This document shows, piece after piece, positions 43,389-53,425 of a stretch of 64,000 nt of DNA. The position numbers were made by a program, and so were the translations under genes. The notes beneath the pieces were generated by a model, which was not told where the DNA came from, ran no database searches, and saw only the letters and a program-made list of their open reading frames with translations. The stretch comes from Carboxylicivirga caseinilyticus (GTDB lineage: Bacteria > Bacteroidota > Bacteroidia > Bacteroidales > Marinilabiliaceae): positions 60,759 to 124,758 of the forward strand of contig JAFMVE010000011.1 in assembly GCA_025499705.1 (NCBI GenBank). The letters are read 5' to 3'. Numbering within the stretch: position 1 is the stretch's first letter; the number at the start of each line of letters is the position of its first letter.

Positions 43389-44822
43389 TCAGTTCTTATT
43401 AAAAACTTCTTTGTCAACAAGCAGTTGTGAGGTATAATAGATTAATCTGATTCGCTTGAGCATTTCTTCGAATTCAATTTTATCTATTGTATCTGTTGGT
43501 TTATGGTAATCAGCGTGTAATCCATTAAAGAATCCAAGAACCGGAATTCCTTGTTTATGAAAGGCATAATGATCTGATAGATTCAATAAATTACCAAAGC
43601 TGCTGTTAGTTTCATAACCATAGTCAATTTTTAAATTAACAGCTTGATTGGCAATATTGCATAATGAATCAAGTACCGGATATTCTTTTGATCCGATCAG
43701 ATAAATATAATTTGATTTACCAATTGAATCGTTTCTACCAATCATATCGATGTTGAGGTTAGCCTTAATGTCAAAAGGTAGTTTACTTTGTTCATCTGCA
43801 AAATGTAAAGCTCCTAAAAGTCCCAGTTCTTCTCCTGAAGTGGCCAGAAATAAAATATTTCTATCAGGCACTTCATTTTGTGTTCCAATCACCTTGGCTA
43901 ATGAAAGTAAGGCGGTTGTTCCACTGGCGTTGTCGTCTGCTCCGTAATAAATATTGTCACCTTTTTTACCCAAATGATCATAATGGGCACTTAAAACAAT
44001 GGTTTCGTTGGTTTTGCCTTTAATGTAACCGGCAACGTTTTCAGTTTTTACTTTTTCAACAATAACGGGGCAATGAACAGAAATAATCTTTTCGGAAATT
44101 TTAGTTGCATCTTTTGAGGTTTCAATCTTTTTAAGTGCTGCAATGTTCTTTCCAAATAATTCTTTTGCAAACGAAGGTTTTACAATAAAAACCTTAGTAG
44201 CTGTTTTTGAGAAAAACGGTTTTGCTTTCGAAACATTTACCCGATCAAAATCGACTCTGGATGATATTTTCTGATAAGCTTTTTCATCATTCGGATTTGT
44301 TAAAATGATGGCTTTAACACCTTTTGATTTTAATCGATAGGCCAAACTGTAATAATTCGAGTAACTGTTGGTAAATGCAAATGCAATTTTATCTTTTAAA
44401 TCTAAATCGTTGATAATAGTGTCTTCACCAAATCCAACAAAAACACAGGAAGTTGAAGTACTATCCATCGGTGCATTGCTTAAAAACAAAAAGTCATTTT
44501 GTGATGTAAGGCTGGCGTGTTTGGATTTCAAAGTGCATTCTCCCCATTTCCACGACCATAAAGTGTAAGGCTGATAAAAACAAGTGTCGTTGTAGGGATG
44601 TAAACCCGCTGCCTCAAATTCAGATTGAATATATCGGGCTGCTTTTTTTTGACCTTCTGAAGAGGTAAATCTTCCGTTCAGACTATCAGAAGCCAGAACA
44701 GATAAATGATGTTTAAGAATGTCGACAGTTAAAGAGTTGACAGGATCAACTTGAGTCGCTGTATTCTGAGCACTTAATGCTGTAAAAGCAATAAAGATGA
44801 TGCAGGTGAAAAAGGTGCGCAT
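43389..44822 (-). CDS. Secreted M28 family zinc aminopeptidase
   Basis: This 477-residue protein has a signal peptide (about 1-18, SAQ), an inserted protease-associated-like domain (about 120-240) and an M28 catalytic domain (about 260-470). The two-zinc ligands are visible as His in SAHYDHLG, Asp in GADDNASG, Glu in TSGEELGLLG, Asp in NIDMIGRND and a late His in HADYHKPTD. It would act in the periplasm or outside the cell on peptides. Its gene sits 67 bases upstream of the POT transporter on the same strand, so hydrolysis followed by peptide uptake is a plausible unit. Confidence 0.92.
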   Translation of the reverse strand: MRTFFTCIIFIAFTALSAQNTATQVDPVNSLTVDILKHHLSVLASDSLNGRFTSSEGQKKAARYIQSEFEAAGLHPYNDTCFYQPYTLWSWKWGECTLKSKHASLTSQNDFLFLSNAPMDSTSTSCVFVGFGEDTIINDLDLKDKIAFAFTNSYSNYYSLAYRLKSKGVKAIILTNPNDEKAYQKISSRVDFDRVNVSKAKPFFSKTATKVFIVKPSFAKELFGKNIAALKKIETSKDATKISEKIISVHCPVIVEKVKTENVAGYIKGKTNETIVLSAHYDHLGKKGDNIYYGADDNASGTTALLSLAKVIGTQNEVPDRNILFLATSGEELGLLGALHFADEQSKLPFDIKANLNIDMIGRNDSIGKSNYIYLIGSKEYPVLDSLCNIANQAVNLKIDYGYETNSSFGNLLNLSDHYAFHKQGIPVLGFFNGLHADYHKPTDTIDKIEFEEMLKRIRLIYYTSQLLVDKEVFNKN

Positions 44823-44910
44823 AGGTGGTTGATTTTATTCTAAAGATAGGAAAAAATGTTGTTTACGATGTTTCCAGAATAAAACCTTACCTCAGAAACT
44901 TTAAATAAAA

Positions 44911-44946
44911 AAGTCAATTGTGCATAATAACGGGCACAATTGACTT
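44911..44946. terminator. Bidirectional terminator
   Basis: A perfect 13-bp stem (AAGTCAATTGTGC / GCACAATTGACTT) is flanked by A and T runs. It ends the His-rich outer-membrane protein transcript on the minus strand. Confidence 0.93.
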
Positions 44947-44956
44947 TTTGTAATAA

Positions 44957-45538
44957 TTAAAATCGTTTGCCAATGCTAATTCCAAAAGCATACGAGCTAT
45001 ATTCTTCTTTAAAATCGTACGAAAAGACTGGGGTTAATTCCCAACCGTTTTCGATTTCAACTTCGTATTCAATTCCTGCTTTGAAAACAAAAAATGATTT
45101 TGATTCTTCTTTTTTGAATTCAGTTTCAAAACCTGGACCAGCAAAGATGCCGATTCTTTTGGTGGCTTTGAATTTGGTAACAGCAGCCAGTACAATTACA
45201 TTGGCACGTTCCAGTTCATCTTCCTCAGAAGTGCGGATATAATATTGGTCAAGTTCAGCATCACCAATAAATCCCAAATCCCATTTTTTGTTTAACGTGT
45301 AATAATAATCTAAACCAATGGTAGGTACCCATTTACCTGTACTTTGTTCATGTGTTTCGTGTTCGTAAAAAGCAGAAGGTACGTGAGTAAAGCCGCTATA
45401 AAAAGCCAGCTTGTGTTTGCCGTGATGTACTTCTTCTGATTGGTGATGGCCATCTTTTGTTGATGTCTCATGCTCTTCGTGTTGAGCAAAAATGTTCATT
45501 GACAGTAAAGCCAAACCAAAAACTAAAATCTTTTTCAT
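44957..45538 (-). CDS. Outer-membrane beta-barrel protein with His-rich N-terminus
   Basis: This 193-residue protein has a signal peptide (about 1-18) followed by a His- and Glu-rich stretch (about 20-43, with EEVHHGKHK) that could bind metals. A set of amphipathic beta-strands then runs to a C-terminal Phe (ISIGKRF), typical of small outer-membrane barrels. I do not recognise a named family. A good Bacteroidota promoter lies upstream and a strong terminator follows, so it is a single-gene transcript. A link to metal homeostasis is only inference from the His-rich stretch. Confidence 0.75.
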   Translation of the reverse strand: MKKILVFGLALLSMNIFAQHEEHETSTKDGHHQSEEVHHGKHKLAFYSGFTHVPSAFYEHETHEQSTGKWVPTIGLDYYYTLNKKWDLGFIGDAELDQYYIRTSEEDELERANVIVLAAVTKFKATKRIGIFAGPGFETEFKKEESKSFFVFKAGIEYEVEIENGWELTPVFSYDFKEEYSSYAFGISIGKRF

Positions 45539-45603
45539 GTTTAATAATTTGCCTAGGTTTTAAATTAACAATCAGGTAGGGAAGAGTACTTGTTATTGCG
45601 CGG

Positions 45604-45632
45604 CAAATTTAAACAATATTCTTTCACATCAA
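45604..45632 (-). promoter_or_regulatory. Predicted promoter of the His-rich outer-membrane protein gene
   Basis: The minus strand has TTG (45632-45630), an 18-base spacer and TAAATTTG (45611-45604), a good TAnnTTTG promoter. Confidence 0.55.
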
Positions 45633-48049
45633 CTTTCTTGTTTATTAAATAAGTTATTATAGTCGATGTAATATAGAATGCGAAATGATAAAGTATTGGT
45701 TTGCGGACTTTTCCAAATAATATCAATATTTTTTCTATAGTTACTAATTGATTTGTCATCCTGATCAAAAATGGAATTCTTCCAACCGAAAGTCATTTCA
45801 GATCCCGGAGCAAATACCCACCGAAGAACCATGTCAATATTAAAAGCATTAAAGTTATTGTCAAAGTTTTCATTATAAATTGCATCCGGAAGAAGAGTTC
45901 CATCATTCTGAAGAAGGTAAAATTGCTTGTTTTCTACACCAGACCAATAATGTCGCCCTCTCAATCGAAGACTAAGTTCATTGTTAAATGTATATGATAA
46001 CTCAAGCACATTCTCTACCGTGGCCACATTGCGACGGGCAAAATGGATACTATCCTCATTATCATTTTTACTAACATAGCCATAATCATTTTCTTCTCCT
46101 TCATATGCCATTTCAAATGATAATGAGAGTTTTTGTCCCAGCTGACAACCTAAGCCTAATCCAAGCCAGTTTCCTTTCTGATCTCGTTCAGGCCTTTTAT
46201 ATTCTCCATAATAGGAATATACATGGAGCTTTTTTGTCCAGTCGGAATGTGCAAAGAAGTTGTAGTTGAAAGTTTCAGGTTTATAAAAATACCTGCCTTC
46301 AACTCTGGGTTCATCATAGTTTCGATCATTGCCCACATAGGTAAACCTTGCTTCAACACCATAATTATTCATGAATTGCCATTCGGTATAAATGCCTGCT
46401 TCATGGTTATTTAAATCCCATGGCTTCATTACCCTGTTCTGCTCATACCAGGTGCGTGTAAACATTTGTCTGAAAATGCTGAAAGGTTCAACTTTTTGAA
46501 ACAAAAGAAAAAGTTCGGTGTCAAATCGGTTGTTCCTTTGCAGATAACCCATATCATTCGGATTGTAGTCATCTGATATTGCACTTTGTTCGATACCGTA
46601 TTGCCACTTACCCCTGTTCTTTGCAAACTCCAGCATGGTAAACCAACCCGTTTCCTTATCTTCGGCACCTCTGTGACTAACCCCGGCCTGGCCACTCAGG
46701 GCATATTTAAGTCCCTTATCTCTGAATTGAAATTCCGTAGCAGTTACATTAGCCATAAATGGATTATTGGCTACAATCATATTGGTGTTAATCAAGCTAA
46801 TGTAGGAGTTGTTTTTTAACGATTGATCAATAACGGATACGTTATAATTGGTGAAGGGTTGAACCAATGCTTCCCTGGCTGAATTAGTAATAGTGTCTTT
46901 TATTGTAGCATAGGAATTCAAACTCATGGCATTCAAAAAACCAATGGCAAATCCCTTTTTATTACGGCCTGAAATTTTAGTTGCATTCACCAGTTGAGTT
47001 TCAGAAGGCATTTCTTCAACAATCTCGTTCGTCTTAAGATTGTCATATGCTGTAGAGGTAAATTTTGGATATGCTCCAATACGTCTGGAATAAAATATTT
47101 CGCCACGATTAAATAATTCAACTCCTTCAGTAAAAAATTGTCTTCTTTCCTGGTAGTATAGTTCATATGGTGACAGATTCAATTGTTTATCGTCAGATTG
47201 GATTTGACCGAAATCGGGGATAAGCATCATATCAAGCGTATAACTTTCGTTGATGCCGTATTTAAGATCCAATCCACCACGATATATAAAATCCGTTTCA
47301 CCACTACTTTCGCTGTGTTCAACATAGGTTGCCAGATAGGGTGAAAAAGATAATCGAACTGGGGGTTTAATATTTTTAATTCCGGTCATTACTCCCTGTT
47401 GATGAATAAATCCATCCACATTCCGATCAATAAAATTCCATGAATTATTGGAATTATATCTTCTGATGTTTCGAAACATATTCAATCCCCATGTATGAAC
47501 ATCAGTCAAAGGGAATCGCAGTGCCGAATAAGGAATTCGCATTTCAATAACCCAGCCTTTATCAGTAATATTGGTTTTGCTCTGCCAAACAGCATCCCAG
47601 CTTCCGTCTTCATAATCGTAAGATGTTTTAATCGCCTTGATGTCAGTCTGAACTCCTGCTGGTGTAATAAAAAAGCCAAAAGCCAACTGCCCTTCGTTAT
47701 ACGGATCGAAATAAACCCCGAAATAATCAGACATACCGATATTATCTCTTGCAGTTAAAAAATTATAGATGCTATCCGGAGCATTATCATATAGCATGGC
47801 TCCGAGGTAAATGGCATTCTGATCATAAAAAAAATAAACTTCAGTGGCTTGATAGGAAGGTTTACCATTATATGGCTGTAGTTGTAGAAAATCTTTTGCT
47901 GGAAGAGCATTTGTATAACAGTTCTCATCCAATACACCATCAATTTTTAAAGGCTCATCTATGGCATAGCACTCCACTGTTTTTTTTGTTTGTGCAGAAA
48001 TAGATAAAAAGGAAAACAGCAGGATGATTAGAAAGGTCAATTTGTTCAT
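45629..48049 (-). CDS. DUF5916 outer-membrane protein with CBM9-like domain
   Basis: This 806-residue protein has a signal peptide (about 1-19), a carbohydrate-binding family 9-like domain (about 28-215, with LKIDGVLDENCY and WVIEMRIPYSALRFP) and a long DUF5916 region (about 225-806) of amphipathic beta-strands, probably a beta-barrel. The signature MLIPDFGQIQSDDKQLNLSPYE followed by ERRQFFTEG is typical of the family. The function is unknown, although many members occur in Bacteroidota. It ends next to the promoter of the His-rich protein gene and appears to be monocistronic. Confidence 0.9.
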   Translation of the reverse strand: MNKLTFLIILLFSFLSISAQTKKTVECYAIDEPLKIDGVLDENCYTNALPAKDFLQLQPYNGKPSYQATEVYFFYDQNAIYLGAMLYDNAPDSIYNFLTARDNIGMSDYFGVYFDPYNEGQLAFGFFITPAGVQTDIKAIKTSYDYEDGSWDAVWQSKTNITDKGWVIEMRIPYSALRFPLTDVHTWGLNMFRNIRRYNSNNSWNFIDRNVDGFIHQQGVMTGIKNIKPPVRLSFSPYLATYVEHSESSGETDFIYRGGLDLKYGINESYTLDMMLIPDFGQIQSDDKQLNLSPYELYYQERRQFFTEGVELFNRGEIFYSRRIGAYPKFTSTAYDNLKTNEIVEEMPSETQLVNATKISGRNKKGFAIGFLNAMSLNSYATIKDTITNSAREALVQPFTNYNVSVIDQSLKNNSYISLINTNMIVANNPFMANVTATEFQFRDKGLKYALSGQAGVSHRGAEDKETGWFTMLEFAKNRGKWQYGIEQSAISDDYNPNDMGYLQRNNRFDTELFLLFQKVEPFSIFRQMFTRTWYEQNRVMKPWDLNNHEAGIYTEWQFMNNYGVEARFTYVGNDRNYDEPRVEGRYFYKPETFNYNFFAHSDWTKKLHVYSYYGEYKRPERDQKGNWLGLGLGCQLGQKLSLSFEMAYEGEENDYGYVSKNDNEDSIHFARRNVATVENVLELSYTFNNELSLRLRGRHYWSGVENKQFYLLQNDGTLLPDAIYNENFDNNFNAFNIDMVLRWVFAPGSEMTFGWKNSIFDQDDKSISNYRKNIDIIWKSPQTNTLSFRILYYIDYNNLFNKQES

Positions 48050-48251
48050 AGTCAGGATCTAGTTGCGTGTATGGCTAATTTAATAAATTTCTGGACTAAA
48101 TGCTTGTAAATGGCTATCAAACATTTTGGAAATGATGGATTTATAAATAGGTGTGACGCATTGATATCTCATTAAGTTACAACCGTTGGGAATTACTTTT
48201 TAATGGGTCTAATTTCAACTTCGAAAACAGGTATTGTGTGCCTGCAATTAT

Positions 48252-48259
48252 TATCTTTG
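48252..48259 (+). promoter_or_regulatory. Predicted tyrS promoter (-7 box)
   Basis: TATCTTTG is a perfect TAnnTTTG match, 59 bases before the tyrS ATG. A TTG at 48234-48236 is closer than the usual -33 spacing. Confidence 0.5.
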
Positions 48260-48317
48260 TGCCTCTAAATGTTTTGAATAGTAAAAGTTTCAAACGAAAC
48301 GCATAAAATAGCTGACA

Positions 48318-49610
48318 ATGAACTTTGTTGAGGAATTAAACTGGAGGGGCATGATTCATGATGTGATGCCCGGAACTGAAGAACAACTGAAAAAAGAAAT
48401 GACATCAGCATATGTGGGAATAGACCCTACTGCTGACTCTTTACATATTGGCCACCTGGTAAGTGTGATGATGTTAAAACATTTTCAGGCTGCTGGTCAT
48501 AAACCTATTTGTTTGGTTGGTGGTGCAACTGGTATGATTGGTGATCCATCTGGTAAATCAGCAGAGAGAAATCTGCTTGATGAGGAAACTTTGCGTAAAA
48601 ATCAGGATGGTTTAAAAAAGCAATTAAGTCTTTTTCTTGATTTTGATTCATCAAAAGAGAACGGTGCAGAGATGGTAAACAATTACGATTGGATGAAAGA
48701 GTTTTCATTTTTGGAATTCATTCGTGATGTAGGTAAGCATATCACTGTAAATTACATGATGGCAAAAGATTCTGTGAAAAAAAGATTGGGATCTGAGTCA
48801 AAATCAGGTATGTCGTTTACCGAGTTTACTTACCAATTGGTTCAGGGATACGATTTTCTTCATTTATACCGTGAGAAAAATTGTCGTTTGCAAATGGGTG
48901 GATCAGATCAGTGGGGTAATATTACTACCGGTACCGAGATGATTCGTCGTATAGAACGTGGAGAAGCTTTTGCTTTGACATGTCCTTTGATAACAAAAGC
49001 TGATGGTGGTAAATTTGGAAAAACAGAAAGTGGTAATGTTTGGTTAGATCCTGAAAAAACAAGTCCATACCATTTTTACCAGTTCTGGATGAATACATCG
49101 GATGCAGATGCTGAGAAATACATTAAGATTTTCACTATGCTTTCGAAGGATGAAATTGAAGCCATGGTGAAAGAACAAAACGATGCACCTCATTTACGTC
49201 CATTACAAAAACGTTTGGCGGAGGAAGTAACCGTGATGGTTCATGGGCGAGAGGCTTATGATTCAGCAGTTGAAGCATCGCAAATTTTGTTTGGTAAAGC
49301 CACAACAGAAGCTTTGCGTAAAATAGATGAAAGAACTTTGTTGGCAGTATTTGAAGGAGTTCCTCAATTCAATGTTGATAAGGCGGTATTTACTGAAGGA
49401 ATAAGTATTGTTGATTTGCTCGCTGAGAAAACAGAAGTGTTTCCTTCAAAAGGAGAGTTACGTAGAACCATCAAGGGAGGTGGAGTAAGTATTAACAAAG
49501 AAAAAGTATCGGATGCTGAAATAAATGCTGATGCATCAATGCTATTGAACGATAAATATCTGTTGGTTCAAAAAGGTAAGAAAAACTACTACCTTGTTAT
49601 TGCAGAATAA
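48318..49610 (+). CDS. tyrS: Tyrosyl-tRNA synthetase
   Basis: This cytosolic class I aminoacyl-tRNA synthetase of 430 residues charges tRNA-Tyr. It has the HIGH motif in full (about 43-46, in [10 protein letters not shown]), [13 protein letters not shown], the tyrosine-binding QLVQGYDFL and [11 protein letters not shown], and the second signature as KFGKTESG (about 232). The C-terminal S4 RNA-binding domain (about 360-430) contains [15 protein letters not shown]. Length and motifs are those of a normal bacterial TyrRS. It is transcribed alone and ends at a terminator. Confidence 0.97.
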   Translation: MNFVEELNWRGMIHDVMPGTEEQLKKEMTSAYVGIDPTADSLHIGHLVSVMMLKHFQAAGHKPICLVGGATGMIGDPSGKSAERNLLDEETLRKNQDGLKKQLSLFLDFDSSKENGAEMVNNYDWMKEFSFLEFIRDVGKHITVNYMMAKDSVKKRLGSESKSGMSFTEFTYQLVQGYDFLHLYREKNCRLQMGGSDQWGNITTGTEMIRRIERGEAFALTCPLITKADGGKFGKTESGNVWLDPEKTSPYHFYQFWMNTSDADAEKYIKIFTMLSKDEIEAMVKEQNDAPHLRPLQKRLAEEVTVMVHGREAYDSAVEASQILFGKATTEALRKIDERTLLAVFEGVPQFNVDKAVFTEGISIVDLLAEKTEVFPSKGELRRTIKGGGVSINKEKVSDAEINADASMLLNDKYLLVQKGKKNYYLVIAE

Positions 49611-49632
49611 TTATTAGAAGATATGATTAAAG

Positions 49633-49660
49633 AGCAGACCCTTGTGTCTGCTTTTTTATT
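49633..49660 (+). terminator. Intrinsic terminator after tyrS
   Basis: A 7-bp stem (AGCAGAC / GTCTGCT) is followed by a T-run. It lies between convergent tyrS and the phosphatase gene. Confidence 0.88.
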
Positions 49661-49677
49661 TTTTTTAAGTTTTAGAA

Positions 49678-50910
49678 TTACTTGAATTCAAGACCAAGTA
49701 ATGAGATGTCGTCAAACACAGCTCCCTTTGTTACAAACTTATCAATGATGCCTCGTAATTGAGCAAAGTTTTGTTCAAGGCTTGCTGTAGTACAAAGAAT
49801 ATCTTCAATTTCCTGTGCATTGGATTCAACCTGATTGCCTTTATCCAATTCGACCACACCATCGGTAAAAGCCAATAATTTTGCTTCTTTAGGAATCTTT
49901 ATTTTTCCAACTTCGATTGAAGGAACAAAATCAAGCATTCCTAAACCAATACAACCTTTTTCTAGGTGAGTCAGATGTTTCTTTTTTGTATCGTAAAGAA
50001 GGGGTGGAAGATGGCCGGCATTAACATATGTCAATCGTCTGGTCATTAAATTGTAGCGGCCAATAAAAAGAGTAATAAACTTCTCGTTATTAGCACTTGC
50101 ATTCACCCTTTCATTCAGGAGGGGAATTAATTTTTTAAAATTTGTACCGGCTGTAAATAATGATCGCATCACTGCTTGAAAATTAGACATTACCATAGCA
50201 GCTGCGATTCCTTTGCCTGAAACATCAGCCATGCAGAATCCGATAGTTTGTCTCGATAATCGAAAAATATCATAATAATCACCTCCTACACCCATGTGTG
50301 GTTGATAGTATGTTTGAATATCGAGCTTTTGTGTTTTGGGCATCTGGTATTCACTTGGAACCAATTGGTTTTGAATACGTGATGCCAGTTCCATCTCCTT
50401 TTTTAATATTTCCTGTTCAAGCAATGCATTTTGCATTCGTTTGTTTTCAACAAATACAATAATAAGATTTGCAATAATCTGAATCAGCTTCAGATGCTTG
50501 ATGGTTGGACTGATGCCTTGCTGTTCTTCTTCAATATCACCTATGAGAACATAGCCGATGGGAGCAAACCTGTGAAACAAAGGTATAACAGCATCAAAGC
50601 CTTTTAATTTAGGAGGATGTGAAATGGTTATACTTTCGATGGTTTTATAGCAGAGAAGATCTTCTTCAACATTTATCAGATTGGCTTCATCTTTGGTTAC
50701 ACCAGAAGTTAAAAGATTATGCCATACATTATTCGAAAGAGTGAAAACCAGTACTTTACCAACCTCCAGTTCTTCGCGCAACAAGATTTCGAACTCAGCC
50801 AATAAGTCCTCAATGGTGTGATCTTCATTGATCGTTTGTGCTATGTCAAGGATGATATTCAATCGATCCTTATACAGTTTGAGCCTTTTCTTTTTTATCT
50901 GCGTAACCAT
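49678..50910 (-). CDS. GAF-SpoIIE (PP2C-type) serine phosphatase
   Basis: This 410-residue protein has an N-terminal GAF-like sensor domain (about 20-165), a helical linker with the common RIQNQLVPSE segment (about 190-200) and a SpoIIE/RsbU PP2C phosphatase domain (about 205-410). Metal-binding acids are visible in VGGDYYDIF, ADVSGKGIAAAM and the C-terminal FTDGVVEL and FDDISLLGLE. It should dephosphorylate a phosphorylated anti-sigma-factor antagonist or similar switch protein. No such partner is encoded in the window. It is probably cytosolic. Confidence 0.9.
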   Translation of the reverse strand: MVTQIKKKRLKLYKDRLNIILDIAQTINEDHTIEDLLAEFEILLREELEVGKVLVFTLSNNVWHNLLTSGVTKDEANLINVEEDLLCYKTIESITISHPPKLKGFDAVIPLFHRFAPIGYVLIGDIEEEQQGISPTIKHLKLIQIIANLIIVFVENKRMQNALLEQEILKKEMELASRIQNQLVPSEYQMPKTQKLDIQTYYQPHMGVGGDYYDIFRLSRQTIGFCMADVSGKGIAAAMVMSNFQAVMRSLFTAGTNFKKLIPLLNERVNASANNEKFITLFIGRYNLMTRRLTYVNAGHLPPLLYDTKKKHLTHLEKGCIGLGMLDFVPSIEVGKIKIPKEAKLLAFTDGVVELDKGNQVESNAQEIEDILCTTASLEQNFAQLRGIIDKFVTKGAVFDDISLLGLEFK

Positions 50911-50981
50911 GTTAGGTAAGAAATATCAACTAAGATATTAAAAACTTCGTCTCAATAATAGTAAAGAAGATACAAAAACTA

Positions 50982-51044
50982 AAATACCCTTTCAAATAAA
51001 TCCATATCTTTTGTTAAAATAGGGATTTTTCCGAAAGGGTATTT
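50982..51044 (-). terminator. Long hairpin downstream of efp
   Basis: A perfect 12-bp inverted repeat (AAATACCCTTTC at 50982-50993, GAAAGGGTATTT at 51033-51044) encloses 39 bases, which themselves pair partly (AAATCC with GGGATTT). The minus strand then runs into TTTTAGTTTTTG. It is probably the efp terminator. Confidence 0.7.
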
Positions 51045-51063
51045 CTTAGCAAGTGCTAAAAAA

Positions 51064-51633
51064 TTATTCTTTTACTCTTTCAACGTATGAGTTGTCACGA
51101 GTATCAATTTTAATTTTGTCGCCTACATTAATAAACAATGGAACCATAATTTGCGCACCAGTTGTTACCGTTGCAGGTTTTAGTGAGTTAGTTGATGAAG
51201 TATCTCCTCTAACACCCGGTTCAGTGTAAGTAATTTCGTACGCAACTGTTGTTGGAAGATTAACCATTAGAGGTGTTTCTGTATCAGCATGATATACCAC
51301 TTCAACTTCCAAACCTTCGCTAAGTAATGCAGGATTGTCAATTAAATCCTTTTCAATTGGAACTTGCTCAAATGTTTCAGCGTTCATGAAGTGATAACCC
51401 ATGTCATCATTGTATAAAAACTGATGTGGACGACGTTCAACGCGTGCTTCATTTACTTTTACACCTGCGTTAAATGTGTTTTCAATTACTTTTCCGGTTG
51501 AAACATTCTTAAGTTTTGTTCTAACAAAAGCAGCTCCCTTACCAGGTTTCACGTGCTGAAACTGAACAATGAAAAACAATTGTCCATTGTATTCAATGCA
51601 CATTCCGTTTCTAAAATCAGCTGTAGTTGCCAT
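51064..51633 (-). CDS. efp: Elongation factor P
   Basis: This 189-residue translation factor helps the ribosome through polyproline stretches. The KOW-like N-terminal domain carries the conserved loop KPGKGAAF with Lys32 at the tip, the usual modification site. The two OB domains follow ([25 protein letters not shown] is the domain II/III signature region). Length is normal. A TATTTTTG -7 box (51685-51678, minus strand) precedes the start by about 45 bases. No lysine-modifying enzyme gene is nearby. Confidence 0.97.
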   Translation of the reverse strand: MATTADFRNGMCIEYNGQLFFIVQFQHVKPGKGAAFVRTKLKNVSTGKVIENTFNAGVKVNEARVERRPHQFLYNDDMGYHFMNAETFEQVPIEKDLIDNPALLSEGLEVEVVYHADTETPLMVNLPTTVAYEITYTEPGVRGDTSSTNSLKPATVTTGAQIMVPLFINVGDKIKIDTRDNSYVERVKE

Positions 51634-51677
51634 AGTATTGATATTCTGTTGATTCTATTATTACTCAAAAAACGGTG

Positions 51678-51685
51678 CAAAAATA
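51678..51685 (-). promoter_or_regulatory. Predicted efp promoter (-7 box)
   Basis: The minus strand reads TATTTTTG (TAnnTTTG); the -33 element is not clear. Confidence 0.45.
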
Positions 51686-51801
51686 GTGTAAATGCTTAAT
51701 AAATCAGCATAATGTGATAATAATTCAATCTGGCACCGCAGTAATATTGGCTCAATTCTGCATTATTGGTGAGAAAAGAAGGTGAAAATTCTTTTGAAGA
51801 G

Positions 51802-52611
51802 TTACTTTTTTATACTTGAGAATGGATGTTTAATACCCTTAAATTCATCCAGGTCGCAGATGAATGACCCAACTTTCAAGTCGAATTTTACCCTTATAGG
51901 AATGCGGTTATTGTCTTTGGAGATCCAAACCTGCATATCATCTTCAGTTTTAAAGGCTCTACCGACTTCAGTTACAGGTGAAAATTTGTAACATTCCACT
52001 TTGCCAAATTTTGTTTTTATGGTTTCAATACCACGATATCTGATACGTAAAGCAAAATTTTCGTCAGAGAAAAAGGTCATAAACTGAATTACGTCTCCTT
52101 TAGCTAACTGATCGTTGAATTTATGATTGCGTGCAAAATAAAAAGCTGATAATATATCAAGTATACCTTCCTGAACATTGTGAACGCCTGATTTTTGGCT
52201 GATAACCTGTGAAGAATCTCTGTTGTAATAAACTTCGTTGTAATATCTGTATCTGCCTTCTCTGATATTACGGACAGCCTTTACAGGAAGTTGGGTCTTC
52301 GTATCGATAAAGCTCTCGTACTGATCGCGAATTTTATATAAAACATCTGCAACCCCAACAGTAACACCTTTCCCGATTACATGATGAGTTTTGGTATTGT
52401 TAATGATAGTGTCATTTACTGATAAATAGGCTTTCCCTCCAGTTACAAAACCATAGTTAAGCGTAAAGACTAAATGTTCTCCATCTTTATATGATTTATG
52501 ATTGGTAAGAGAATAGGGAGGTATAAAAACAGTATCTGCTTTCTCCTGATTATTACCATAAGAATAACTGGAAACTACAAGCAGAGACAATAAGATTAAA
52601 ACGTATTTCAT
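51802..52611 (-). CDS. DUF3108 domain periplasmic protein
   Basis: This 269-residue protein has a signal peptide (about 1-19) and a DUF3108 domain (about 35-265), recognisable by DGEHLVFTLNYGFVTGGKAYL, the KIRDQYESFIDTKTQLPVKAVRNIREG segment and the late DDMQVWISKDNNRIPIRVKFDLKVGS. The fold is a beta-rich, lipocalin-like envelope domain; no activity has been assigned to my knowledge. It stands alone between tsaB and efp on the same strand. Confidence 0.85.
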   Translation of the reverse strand: MKYVLILLSLLVVSSYSYGNNQEKADTVFIPPYSLTNHKSYKDGEHLVFTLNYGFVTGGKAYLSVNDTIINNTKTHHVIGKGVTVGVADVLYKIRDQYESFIDTKTQLPVKAVRNIREGRYRYYNEVYYNRDSSQVISQKSGVHNVQEGILDILSAFYFARNHKFNDQLAKGDVIQFMTFFSDENFALRIRYRGIETIKTKFGKVECYKFSPVTEVGRAFKTEDDMQVWISKDNNRIPIRVKFDLKVGSFICDLDEFKGIKHPFSSIKK

Positions 52612-52681
52612 AAAACTGTTTAAAGGTTAGTATTTCTTACCTTATGACAATTTAACGTATTACATCACTTATTGGTTGGGA

Positions 52682-53383
52682 TTATAAGATCTTTTTTTTA
52701 GGTGTAGTTGCAACAAAGTCTTTTAAATAAAATGGTTCAAAATAAGCAACATCCTCAAATTTGTTTTCAACGAAATATTTTTCAGCCATTGGGGCTAAAT
52801 TCTTAGCTAGTGGATTAATGTCATCCACAAAAATGGCATTCTCGTGTTTGATAACATCTTTGCATTTGTCGGAGCCGTTACCAAAGAAAACAACCTTATT
52901 TTCACTAAGCAGAGAAGTAAATGTTTCTTCATCAACAATTTTAGCTGAAATTTCTTCTTTTAAATTCATTGCTGAATCAAAAATAGCTGTGTATACTTCC
53001 ATTCGACGTGCATCCATCAAAGGGCAAAATAAGTAGGGAAGATCAGACTTTTGCCAATCCTGATTAACAATTGGAAAAGTCATTATATGCATTGAATCAA
53101 TGGCAATTAAAGGTAGGTCGGAAGCGTAGCAAATTCCTTTGGCGGTTGAGACTCCAATTCTTAAACCTGTGTAGGACCCTGGGCCACTGCTTACTGCAAC
53201 AGCATCTAAATCTTTACCGGCTGATAATTGATTCTCTTCAAAAAGTTGCTCAATTAAAACAGTAAGATGAGCTGCATGTGAATTGGCTTCAAAAAGTTCT
53301 TTTGATGCAACTACATTTCCGTCAATGCTGTAAGAAACAGAACAAACTCCTGTTGATGTTTCAATGCTTAAAATCCTTGCCAT
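52682..53383 (-). CDS. tsaB: tRNA threonylcarbamoyladenosine biosynthesis protein TsaB
   Basis: This 233-residue protein from the ATG at 53383 is an ASKHA-fold protein that with TsaD and TsaE makes the t6A modification of tRNAs reading ANN codons. The N-terminus ILSIETSTGVCSVS, the NSHAAHLTVLIEQL helix and the SSGPGSYTGLRIGVSTAKG motif are typical; the second half is less conserved. A longer frame to 53404 is rejected because a TATTTTTG -7 box overlaps its start. It lies 42 bases downstream of an efflux adaptor gene but probably has its own promoter. Confidence 0.93.
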   Translation of the reverse strand: MARILSIETSTGVCSVSYSIDGNVVASKELFEANSHAAHLTVLIEQLFEENQLSAGKDLDAVAVSSGPGSYTGLRIGVSTAKGICYASDLPLIAIDSMHIMTFPIVNQDWQKSDLPYLFCPLMDARRMEVYTAIFDSAMNLKEEISAKIVDEETFTSLLSENKVVFFGNGSDKCKDVIKHENAIFVDDINPLAKNLAPMAEKYFVENKFEDVAYFEPFYLKDFVATTPKKKIL

Positions 53384-53403
53384 ACTATAACTTAAATATG
53401 GCA

Positions 53404-53411
53404 CAAAAATA
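53404..53411 (-). promoter_or_regulatory. Predicted tsaB promoter (-7 box)
   Basis: The minus strand reads TATTTTTG (TAnnTTTG) 21 bases before the chosen ATG; the box lies just outside the end of the adaptor gene. Confidence 0.45.
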
Positions 53412-53425
53412 TAAAAAGAGAATAA

